Shown: positions 1 to 5,133 of the stretch, one piece after another
Layout: each line of letters begins with the position of its first letter
Numbering within the stretch: the first letter of the stretch is position 1
Source of the DNA: Nitrososphaeraceae archaeon
GTDB taxonomy: Archaea > Thermoproteota > Nitrososphaeria > Nitrososphaerales > Nitrososphaeraceae
Length of the DNA: 5,133 nt
NCBI GenBank assembly: GCA_025922735.1
Contig: JAICHI010000107.1
Coordinates: forward strand, 1-5,133
Direction: 5' to 3'
Position numbers and translations under genes: made by a program
Notes under the pieces: generated by a model
Seen by the model: only the letters and a program-made list of their open reading frames with translations
Told to the model about the DNA's origin: nothing
Database searches by the model: none

Positions 1-69
1 CAGAAGATAAAAGAAGAGTTCTCCAAAGTGCCTGAGCTGCCAGTAATACCCCACATCAGATTTTCCTAG
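1..69 (+). CDS. C-terminal end of an unidentified gene (partial)
   Basis: Frame 1 is open from the first base to a TAG at 67-69 and gives 22 residues ending in PVIPHIRFS. Frames 2 and 3 meet stops within the first 35 bases (TAA at 8, TGA at 33), so frame 1 is the only frame here that could carry a gene entering from the left. The tail is mixed charged and then hydrophobic, and I do not recognise a family from so short a piece. The T-rich tracts at 126-130 and 141-155 could end its transcript. A chance open frame of this length is possible. Confidence 0.4.
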   Translation, partial: QKIKEEFSKVPELPVIPHIRFS

Positions 70-140
70 CCGGAGGTAAGTCTTAGGTGTTAGAGACGAG
101 CTAGGGTAGGCAAACGGCACAACAATTTTTGACAGCGCAG

Positions 141-155
141 TTTTTCGTCTTGTTT
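141..155 (+). terminator. pyrimidine-rich tract, possible archaeal terminator
   Basis: TTTTT at 141-145 is followed by further T-rich bases to 155, with another T5 at 126-130. Archaeal RNA polymerase often stops at T-tracts in the non-template strand without a hairpin. The position, 70-90 bases after the stop at 69, fits termination of the upstream gene. There is no stem-loop to support it, so this remains a weak call. Confidence 0.25.
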
Positions 156-166
156 CCATAAATCTT

Positions 167-354
167 ATGGTAACGATATCTTTGCTGTTCACCTATGATA
201 GAGATACTTCGATAAAGGAGAGAGAGAACTCCCCGCTATCAACTGTCAAACACAACGCCTGTGCATGGAATATTCTGCGTTCACGCCTCGAATCTCGGAT
301 CAACTTTATCGTGAATAATAAAGGAAAGACCGAGATTATCAAGAGCTGGCTTGG
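167..354 (+). other. possible displaced N-terminal segment of the ESCRT-III-like gene (frame 2)
   Basis: ATG 167 opens frame 2, which runs to TAG 368-370. As an independent 67-residue protein it is unconvincing and overlaps the next gene. Its second half (SPLSTVKHNACAWN, then ILRSRLESRINFI) looks like the PL-containing leader and basic first helix of CdvB proteins. If the frame changed after the stops at 316-321, joining it to the frame that continues through 355 would give about 195 residues, close to a normal CdvB. Frame 1 itself carries TAA TAA at 316-321. This could be a decayed gene, a sequencing error, or coincidence with 355 as the true start. The similarity is judged against remembered consensus only. 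Confidence 0.3.
314..322 (+). promoter_or_regulatory. TATA-like element before the ESCRT-III-like frame
   Basis: AATAATAAA at 314-322 is A/T-only and centred about 37 bases before ATG 355. An archaeal start site about 26 bases downstream would fall near 344 and leave a leader of about 11 bases. If real, it supports 355 as a genuine start and explains the tandem TAA codons in frame 1 as promoter sequence. It departs from the usual TTTATATA form. Confidence 0.25.
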
Positions 355-750
355 ATGCTCGAGTTGGTAGAAAAAGGCGAGTTTATTTTGAATATTATCT
401 CTGATAGGATCGACTCGGTGCAATATCTTGACGAATTCATAACAATAAGGAGTAACGTATCCTCGTCTATCAGCGAAGTGAGGGACGACGTAGAACAAAC
501 GGTTGAAGCAGCTGAGGCGTCGCTTTCAGGATTTCACGACGCAATATCTAAAGTGTCGACGCGGCTGTTGCCGGATTTGAGGCAGGAGATCGAACCAGTG
601 CTAGTTTCCGAGTTGTCTACTGTATTTGCACCAGGCAAAATAAATACGGCAAATTCTATGGCAAATGAGGCAACCGTTCGAGGGGCAACAGAAAGGGAAG
701 AAGACGGAAAGGGAGAGCGGAAGGAGGAGGCCGAAAGCATGATGGCATAG
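355..750 (+). CDS. ESCRT-III (Snf7/CdvB)-like protein, N-terminally short
   Basis: Encodes 131 residues. ESCRT-III proteins polymerise on membranes and drive constriction, with CdvC/Vps4 recycling them; the gene directly upstream of cdvC fits that partner role. RIDSVQYLDEF (18-28), followed by ISEVR (39-43) and VEAAEASL (50-57), lines up without gaps with the remembered CdvB core pattern R-L-x-T-V-x-x-L-G-D, then I-x-x-V-R, then E-A-E-x-x-L. Just before it, LAWMLELVEKG crosses the start and resembles the FANELAEIRKM helix. The tail from about 104 is highly charged and probably disordered. The frame lacks the basic first helix (usual CdvB length about 170-230 residues), so it is truncated, frame-disrupted or a divergent short form. 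ATG 355 is the first start after stops at 316-321; no Shine-Dalgarno sequence is visible. No winged-helix domain is seen. A non-ESCRT coiled-coil protein is the main alternative. Confidence 0.6.
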   Translation: MLELVEKGEFILNIISDRIDSVQYLDEFITIRSNVSSSISEVRDDVEQTVEAAEASLSGFHDAISKVSTRLLPDLRQEIEPVLVSELSTVFAPGKINTANSMANEATVRGATEREEDGKGERKEEAESMMA

Positions 751-835
751 GTGCAAATTATTTTGTTGGCTAGGCAACATAGATTTACACATAAGTAATT
801 CAAACCAAGAGTCCAATCTGGCTTGAACTGTATTT

Positions 836-2086
836 ATGAGTCTCGCACCACAGGAATTAGAAAATAGCGCTAGCAAGTATGCAGCCGAGGCAATCAGGCT
901 GGACTCTCAGGGCTCACGCGGAATGGCAATTAATTCATATCAGCGGGCTATAGAGGCCCTGGTTAAGCTCGTTCAAATATATCCCGATTACAAGCTAAAC
1001 AAAGTGTACATGGAGAGAGCCAACGCCTATCAGAATAGGATCAAGGCACTTCAGATGTCGCACGGTCTAGAAGAAGAGAAATTGGCACCAACTCAAATTG
1101 ATAATATTACACTAGATCCTCCAAATGGGCATGGAAGCAAGCGTTCCACTGCGTCTTCTTCTACTTCTCCTACTTCAGCCAAGTCTAGCGGAAACGTGGA
1201 AACACTCAAGGCCGACTTTGACGACTTGGTTATGAAGGAAAAGCCCAAGGTGAGCTGGAATGAAGTCATCGGGCTTGAAGATGCCAAGAGAGCAATGCGC
1301 GAATCTATCGTTTACCCGACAAAGAGAGCAGACTTGTTCCCGCTTGGCTGGCCCCGGGGCATATTACTTTATGGCCCGCCGGGATGCGGCAAGACACTGC
1401 TTGCAGCTGCAGCCGCTGCAGAGATTGACGGCTACTTCATCAATGTCGATGCTGCATCTATGATGAGTAAGTGGCTGGGCGAGGCTGAAAAGAACATCTC
1501 AAAACTATTCAAGATGGCTCGTAACCTAACTGAAAGTGAGGGAGTACCGGTTCTCTTGTTTATAGACGAGATCGATTCACTCATCGGCACTCGCAACAGT
1601 GAAGTAGGAGGCGAGGTCAGGGTTAAGAACCAATTCCTGACCGAGATGGATGGTATCAACGGCAAGAGCAAAGAATCTCAACTCTATGTCATAGGCGCAA
1701 CCAACAAGCCTTGGAGCCTGGAGGTGGGTTTTCTGCGCAGGTTCCAAAAGAGGATCTATGTTACACTGCCAGGCAATGGGTCAAGGACGAACCTTTTCCT
1801 GCAGTATACAATGCCTCTGAATGTTGACGGGACGCTGAGGGTTGACGAGCTCGCCAAAATAGGTGAGGGATACAGCGCAAGCGACATTAAGGATATTTGC
1901 CAGTCTGTTCAATTACGAGTCGTAAACGAATTATTTGAAAGCGGCAAGGCAATGGAGGACGGCACCAATCCAAGAGCGATAAACATGACTGATTTTAGAG
2001 AAATATTCAGAATCCGCAAGCCAAGTGTCAGCGTTGACATGATAAGGGCTTATATGCGGTGGAGCGACCAATTCAAAGCGCTTTAA
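836..2086 (+). CDS. cdvC: CdvC / Vps4-type AAA+ ATPase of the Cdv (ESCRT) division system
   Basis: Encodes 416 residues. This cytoplasmic ATPase forms hexameric rings that pull apart ESCRT-III (CdvB) polymers during archaeal cell division. Residues about 7-74 form an MIT three-helix domain (YAAEAIRLDSQG, AINSYQRAIEAL), which docks ESCRT-III tails. A Ser/Thr-rich linker spans about 100-120. The AAA+ core begins near 139 (VSWNEVIGLEDAK) and shows Walker A GPPGCGKT (180-187), pore loop SKWLGE (211-216), Walker B LLFIDEID (240-247, catalytic E245), sensor 1 N290, arginine fingers in LRRFQKRIY (R301, R302) and GYSASDI (345-351). The end, VSVDMIRAYMRWSDQFKAL, matches the Vps4-type closing helix. 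The Vta1-binding beta domain of eukaryotic Vps4 appears absent, as in other archaeal forms. ATG 836 is the only start before the MIT domain, since an in-frame TGA lies at 824-826. The 85-base gap to the upstream gene has no clear TATA box, so both genes could share a transcript. All catalytic residues are present. Confidence 0.96.
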   Translation: MSLAPQELENSASKYAAEAIRLDSQGSRGMAINSYQRAIEALVKLVQIYPDYKLNKVYMERANAYQNRIKALQMSHGLEEEKLAPTQIDNITLDPPNGHGSKRSTASSSTSPTSAKSSGNVETLKADFDDLVMKEKPKVSWNEVIGLEDAKRAMRESIVYPTKRADLFPLGWPRGILLYGPPGCGKTLLAAAAAAEIDGYFINVDAASMMSKWLGEAEKNISKLFKMARNLTESEGVPVLLFIDEIDSLIGTRNSEVGGEVRVKNQFLTEMDGINGKSKESQLYVIGATNKPWSLEVGFLRRFQKRIYVTLPGNGSRTNLFLQYTMPLNVDGTLRVDELAKIGEGYSASDIKDICQSVQLRVVNELFESGKAMEDGTNPRAINMTDFREIFRIRKPSVSVDMIRAYMRWSDQFKAL

Positions 2087-2090
2087 CCTC

Positions 2091-2142
2091 AATTTTTTCT
2101 TCTTACATCCTAACCTCTTAGTGACTTGTCAACTCTTTTTTT
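2091..2142 (+). terminator. T-rich terminator region after cdvC
   Basis: Five bases after the cdvC stop comes AATTTTTTCTTCTT (2091-2104), and a T7 run follows at 2136-2142. Successive T-tracts right after a stop codon are the usual intrinsic termination signal in archaea, and no hairpin is needed. They separate cdvC from hppA, which has its own promoter about 590 bases on. Confidence 0.5.
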
Positions 2143-2729
2143 GCCACTTGCTAATGCTTCCAGCTCTTAACTTAGACTTAATTGCACTCCTCAGCCCTCC
2201 CTTGTGGTACTAAGAGAAGTGACCAGTCTGATCTCGACTGTAGAGGGAGTCGTCCATTATCCATAAATGCTCCAGTGAATCTCACCTATCATGTCTTCTA
2301 GCATATTTCATAGTCGGCTTCCATTTCAGCATATGTCAGCAGAAGACAAAGAGTACTCAAACGACATTAAGCGACATCATGACAAGAATTAACCTCCTCC
2401 TAGCTGTTAGCATAAACTGGGCCGGTGTCGTCTTTGAGCGGGTGAACAGAATCCTTGGTTGCAGATGTAAAATGGAAATTAAAAAACACGCCTTGTTAAA
2501 GGGACGCGAATATACGAATCTAAACTTACGAATCATATTTTTGAGCCTTTGAAGTCCAGGATGAGCTCGGTAAATCCAGTGAGAAATTCTCTTTAGAGGA
2601 TTTTAATAGACAACCAATATAATGAATGCACACACTACAATATACAACCTTAGAAAGCCCTATTATTATAGAAGAAATCTACCGGATTAGCTAGCGTTGT
2701 TCTAGTTGTTGCTTGGTTGCCCGTAACCC
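2143..2729 (+). other. long intergenic region without a convincing gene
   Basis: About 590 bases between the cdvC T-tracts and the hppA TATA box. I see no tRNA, rRNA or recognisable protein. It contains a frame open from 2244 to a TGA at 2550-2552 (first ATG 2379), a 33-codon frame at 2291-2392, a short inverted repeat CGACT/AGTCG (2235-2239 and 2248-2252), a direct repeat TACGAATC (2513-2520 and 2527-2534), and a TATA-like TATTATTATA at 2661-2670. It could be decayed sequence, hppA regulatory DNA or an unrecognised small RNA locus; nothing here decides between these. Confidence 0.5.
2379..2552 (+). CDS. possible small hypothetical ORF (57 residues)
   Basis: ATG 2379 to TGA 2550-2552 gives 57 residues beginning MTRINLLLAVSINWAGVVF, a hydrophobic start, followed by a basic segment with two cysteines (RILGCRCKMEIKKH). 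The same frame is open upstream to a TAG at 2241-2243, without an earlier ATG after it. The hydrophobic start could be a single membrane segment or signal-like. I recognise no family and see no TATA box or ribosome binding site at a good distance. A chance frame in intergenic DNA is at least as likely. Confidence 0.15.
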   Translation: MTRINLLLAVSINWAGVVFERVNRILGCRCKMEIKKHALLKGREYTNLNLRIIFLSL

Positions 2730-2738
2730 TTTATATAA
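2730..2738 (+). promoter_or_regulatory. canonical archaeal TATA box for hppA
   Basis: TTTATATAA at 2730-2738 matches the archaeal TBP-binding consensus almost perfectly. Initiation about 25-27 bases downstream of its centre would fall near 2758-2763, immediately before ATG 2764. The mRNA is therefore predicted to be leaderless or nearly so, consistent with the lack of a Shine-Dalgarno sequence there. Confidence 0.75.
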
Positions 2739-2763
2739 CGTCTCCAACGGAAAAAAACAGCAA

Positions 2764-4857
2764 ATGGTTTTTGAAGATATGCTGCCCATCGGAGCCTCGC
2801 TAGCATCCATGGGAGTTGCCGCGGGCGTTGCTGCATGGGTTGGAAGGCAGCAAAGCGGAACCGAAGGCATGATGAAAATTTCGTCTGCTGTCAGGACCGG
2901 CGCAATGGCTTTTCTAAGAAGAGAATTCAAGATAGTAATACCGGTGGCGATTGCACTTGCAATAATTATTGGTTTTGCTTCAAGCTTCTCAAATGGAGTC
3001 GCGTTCGCAGTTGGCGCTTCGCTCTCTGGGATCGCTGGTCTGATTTCGCTCAGAATCACGGTTAAGGCAGCAGTTAGAGCCGCTCAAGCAACATCAAAGG
3101 GTCTAGGCCCTGCATTTGCCACTGCATTTAGGGGCGGCGCAACCGTTGGCCTGTCAGTGCCGGCAATGGCATTGATAGCAATCACTGCCCTGTACTTTGT
3201 GTATCCTGACCCATTGATGATTGCGGGAGTTGGTATTGGCGCAAGCCTCATCGCGTTGTTCATCAGGGCTGGCGGGGGTATATTTACAAAGGCTGCAGAC
3301 TTGGGAGCCGACCTTGTTGGAAAGGTCGAGGCAGGGATTCCGGAAGATGATCCAAGGAATCCAGCTACAATCGCAGATAATGTTGGCGATAACGTAGGCG
3401 ATGCAGCCGGTATGGGATCCGATGTGTATGAATCATATATTGTTACGATACTTGCAGCCATGCTGCTTGGTGCACTTATCGCTCCGGGCAGCCTAGAAGC
3501 AATTGGGGGCGACAGATTCGGGCCGGCACTCCTTCCGATAGTGGGGATCGAGGTGAACCCTATGGTGCTTTACCCAATGCTAATTGGAGCTTCAGGCCTA
3601 ATAGCGTCGATAATCGGTGCCATGACGATAACTTCAAGAAAGATATCTGACCCAATGAACCCGCTCAATATTGCGTTTATCGTAAGTGCTGCGATAGCCA
3701 TTGGGCTCAACTTTCTTTTCACAACCTCCTTTCTAGGCTACAACATATTGTCATATTCACTGTTTGCAACCACAGTGGTGGGAGTAATACTTGTACCAGT
3801 GATACAGAGAATCACTGACTATTTCACCAACTCCAAGTACAAACCCGTACAGGAGATTGCAGACTCGACTAAGTGGGGATATGCCGCAAACACCCTCACT
3901 GGCATCGTTGTGGGGATGAGGTCAACCGGACCCTTTATGCTTGCCATAGTCATTGTACTTGGAGTTTCATATGGCATTACATACGGAGTGACGCAGGACC
4001 CGCTTATGGGAATCTATGGCACAGCGATGGCTGCAATGGCGATGCTCAGCCTTGCAGGGATCGTTCTTTGTATTGACGCATTTGGACCCATTAGCGACAA
4101 CGCCGGCGGTATTGTTGAAATGACTGGCATGGGCGAAGAGAATCGAACAATAACTGACAAGATAGACGCTGCTGGCAACACCACCAAGGCCATAACAAAA
4201 GGGTTTGCAATCGCAAGCGCGGGGCTTGCTGCACTTGCCATTATACAGGCGTTTCAGCTTGAGGCTGACAGGATATTCCCAGCAATGATGTTTGAATACT
4301 CGCTTTCAGATGTCAGGCTCATAATTGGGCTCTTAGTTGGGGGCCTCATCCCATTCTTTGTAACAAGCCAACTTATCGCAGGAGTCAGTAGATCGGCTTC
4401 AAAGATGGTTGACGAAGTGAGGCGACAGTTTAAGGAAAAGCCAGGTATTATGGCTGGCACGGAAACACCAGACTACGCCAAGTGCGTTGACATCGCAACG
4501 ACTGCAAGCCTAAGGGAGCTTTGGAAGCCGGCGCTTGTCACAATTGCCGCTCCAATCGTGATAGGTGTGCTTTTAGGTCCAACTGCTGTGGCAGGCGTGC
4601 TCATGGGTGCCGTGGTAAGTGGTCTGTTCCTTGCATACCATCTTGCAAACAGCGGAGGTGCATGGGACAACGCCAAGAAATACATAGAGATGCAGGGAAA
4701 GAAAAAGACTGAGGCTCATGCAATCGCAGTCGTAGGCGACCTGATTGGTGATCCATATAAGGACACGGCTGGGCCGGCACTTAATACTGTAATTAAGCTG
4801 CTCAACACTATAGCAATAGTGTTTGTCCCAGTATTCATCGCAATATTGCCTCTGTAA
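2764..4857 (+). CDS. hppA: K+-independent membrane pyrophosphatase (H+-translocating)
   Basis: Encodes 697 residues from ATG 2764. The enzyme hydrolyses pyrophosphate at the cytoplasmic face and pumps ions outward, recovering energy from biosynthetic pyrophosphate. The sequence is mostly hydrophobic segments, consistent with the family's roughly 16 membrane helices and usual length of about 670-720. Signatures present are DLGADLVGKVE (179-189; usual form DVGADLVGKVE), DNVGDNVGD (205-213), DNAGG (445-449) and GDLIGDPYKDT (658-668). D220 and E223 (DVYES) and K678 correspond to the ion-gate residues of studied homologues. GNTTKAIT has K475 and T478, where K+-dependent enzymes have Ala and Gly; this predicts K+ independence, and K+-independent members studied pump protons. 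The frame extends upstream to TTG 2713, but that start lies before the TATA box and adds 17 unconserved residues, so ATG 2764 is preferred; ATG 2779 is a less likely alternative. The C terminus ends normally after the last membrane helix, and I see no disruption. Confidence 0.97.
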   Translation: MVFEDMLPIGASLASMGVAAGVAAWVGRQQSGTEGMMKISSAVRTGAMAFLRREFKIVIPVAIALAIIIGFASSFSNGVAFAVGASLSGIAGLISLRITVKAAVRAAQATSKGLGPAFATAFRGGATVGLSVPAMALIAITALYFVYPDPLMIAGVGIGASLIALFIRAGGGIFTKAADLGADLVGKVEAGIPEDDPRNPATIADNVGDNVGDAAGMGSDVYESYIVTILAAMLLGALIAPGSLEAIGGDRFGPALLPIVGIEVNPMVLYPMLIGASGLIASIIGAMTITSRKISDPMNPLNIAFIVSAAIAIGLNFLFTTSFLGYNILSYSLFATTVVGVILVPVIQRITDYFTNSKYKPVQEIADSTKWGYAANTLTGIVVGMRSTGPFMLAIVIVLGVSYGITYGVTQDPLMGIYGTAMAAMAMLSLAGIVLCIDAFGPISDNAGGIVEMTGMGEENRTITDKIDAAGNTTKAITKGFAIASAGLAALAIIQAFQLEADRIFPAMMFEYSLSDVRLIIGLLVGGLIPFFVTSQLIAGVSRSASKMVDEVRRQFKEKPGIMAGTETPDYAKCVDIATTASLRELWKPALVTIAAPIVIGVLLGPTAVAGVLMGAVVSGLFLAYHLANSGGAWDNAKKYIEMQGKKKTEAHAIAVVGDLIGDPYKDTAGPALNTVIKLLNTIAIVFVPVFIAILPL

Positions 4858-4866
4858 AAAGGGTTC

Positions 4867-4875
4867 AAAATATAT
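4867..4875 (+). promoter_or_regulatory. TATA-like element after hppA
   Basis: AAAATATAT at 4867-4875, starting nine bases after the hppA stop codon, resembles an archaeal TATA box. It would start transcription near 4897, but no gene begins there; only a 15-codon frame from GTG 4892 follows. It may drive a small RNA, give an early start for the gene at 5073, or be chance A/T-richness. Confidence 0.25.
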
Positions 4876-4881
4876 GTAGGG

Positions 4882-4903
4882 TCCGTCGCTTGTGAGCGAA
4901 GGA
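4882..4903. other. hairpin in the hppA 3' region
   Basis: TCC-G-TCGCT at 4882-4890 pairs with AGCGA-A-GGA at 4895-4903 around a TGTG loop, giving eight base pairs with one G.A mismatch. It begins 25 bases after the hppA stop. No T-tract follows it on the + strand, so it is not a standard intrinsic terminator. It could stabilise or process the hppA 3' end, or be an operator-like site. Confidence 0.35.
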
Positions 4904-5026
4904 AGGTATAGCGAGTACCCCGCAAGAAGAGGATATTAGCGCGCATTACCAACTAATAATACACGTCAGCATTGCATAGGAAAACGGGACATAGTCTAAG
5001 AAAATATTGCTCTAGTTTGTATGGCC

Positions 5027-5037
5027 AAAAATATAAA
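5027..5037 (+). promoter_or_regulatory. TATA box for the gene starting at 5073
   Basis: AAAAATATAAA at 5027-5037 is a good archaeal TATA-like element. Initiation about 26 bases past its centre would fall near 5058, giving a leader of about 15 bases before ATG 5073. The spacing supports that start codon and suggests that the downstream gene is transcribed separately from hppA. Confidence 0.55.
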
Positions 5038-5072
5038 CACAGGCGACGCTATCGACATTCTCGCACACACAG

Positions 5073-5133
5073 ATGGATTTTAGCATCAAGTTCAACGCCA
5101 AGGCAATTGAAAACAACGTTCGCGATTATCTAG
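5073..5133 (+). CDS. N-terminal start of an unidentified gene (partial)
   Basis: ATG 5073 opens a frame with no stop up to the window end. Its 20 complete codons begin MDFSIKFNAKAIENN and continue VRDYL. A TATA box sits at the expected distance upstream. The AIENNVRDYL segment has the look of an amphipathic helix. I cannot assign a family from this much sequence. No Shine-Dalgarno sequence is visible, as for the other starts in the window. Confidence 0.55.
   Translation, partial: MDFSIKFNAKAIENNVRDYL

Noticed and set aside
265..321. Frame 1 ATG 265, 17 codons ending at the tandem TAA before the ESCRT-III-like frame
   Set aside because: It is in the same frame as 355 but too short to supply the missing first helix, and its sequence fits the CdvB pattern less well than frame 2.
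193..498. Minus-strand open frame of 101 codons
   Set aside because: It lies opposite the ESCRT-III-like frame and the upstream segment, has no promoter signal and no recognisable domain.
2320..2385. Minus-strand C/D box sRNA candidate (ATGATGT with two CTGA)
   Set aside because: The C box is imperfect and the spacing to the first CTGA is about 40 bases, too long for a usual C-to-D' guide.
2291..2392. 33-codon frame from ATG 2291
   Set aside because: Too short, no start signals, overlaps the other weak ORF, and the translation shows no recognisable pattern.
2418..2475. GC-rich start GGGCCGG followed by a tRNA-like arrangement
   Set aside because: No acceptor stem closes it and there is no T-arm consensus GGTTCRANYCC at the right distance.
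2691..3461. Minus-strand open frames opposite hppA
   Set aside because: They are shadows of a strongly supported membrane pyrophosphatase; their Ala/Pro/Ser-rich translations are typical of antisense reading of hydrophobic coding DNA.
5021..5083. 20-codon frame from ATG 5021 (MAKNINTGDAID...)
   Set aside because: Its start lies upstream of the TATA box at 5027-5037, and it stops after 20 codons; ATG 5073 is better placed and open to the window end.

Overview
The window looks archaeal, and most likely comes from a mesophilic ammonia-oxidising thaumarchaeon (Nitrososphaera-type). This is inferred from four things: a full-length CdvC/Vps4-type AAA+ ATPase with an N-terminal MIT domain, an ESCRT-III/CdvB-like reading frame just upstream, a membrane pyrophosphatase, and archaeal expression signals (TATA boxes about 26-35 bases before start codons, little or no Shine-Dalgarno sequence, T-rich tracts after stop codons). 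The lineage call rests on remembered family features, not on a search.

Layout, all on the + strand. Positions 1-69 are the last 22 codons of an unidentified gene. Positions 70-354 have no intact gene, but frame 2 from 167 could encode the missing N-terminal helix of the next protein. Positions 355-750 encode a 131-residue helical protein resembling the C-terminal half of the ESCRT-III (Snf7/CdvB) core. Positions 836-2086 encode CdvC, the ATPase that disassembles ESCRT-III polymers. A T-rich stretch follows, then about 680 bases with no convincing gene, holding only a weak 57-codon frame. A canonical TATA box at 2730-2738 precedes hppA, whose likely start is ATG 2764; it encodes a 697-residue K+-independent, probably H+-pumping, membrane pyrophosphatase. 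The 215 bases after it hold a TATA-like element, a hairpin and a second TATA box for a gene that starts at 5073 and runs off the window.

The first two complete genes form a plausible ESCRT-III substrate/ATPase pair for cell division or membrane remodelling. hppA has its own promoter and looks like a separate unit that uses pyrophosphate to energise the membrane. The most interesting point is the ESCRT-III-like frame: it is truncated or frame-disrupted at a tandem TAATAA and sits next to cdvC, whereas in the best-studied thaumarchaeon the cdv genes are scattered. No tRNA, rRNA, CRISPR array or insertion sequence was seen.
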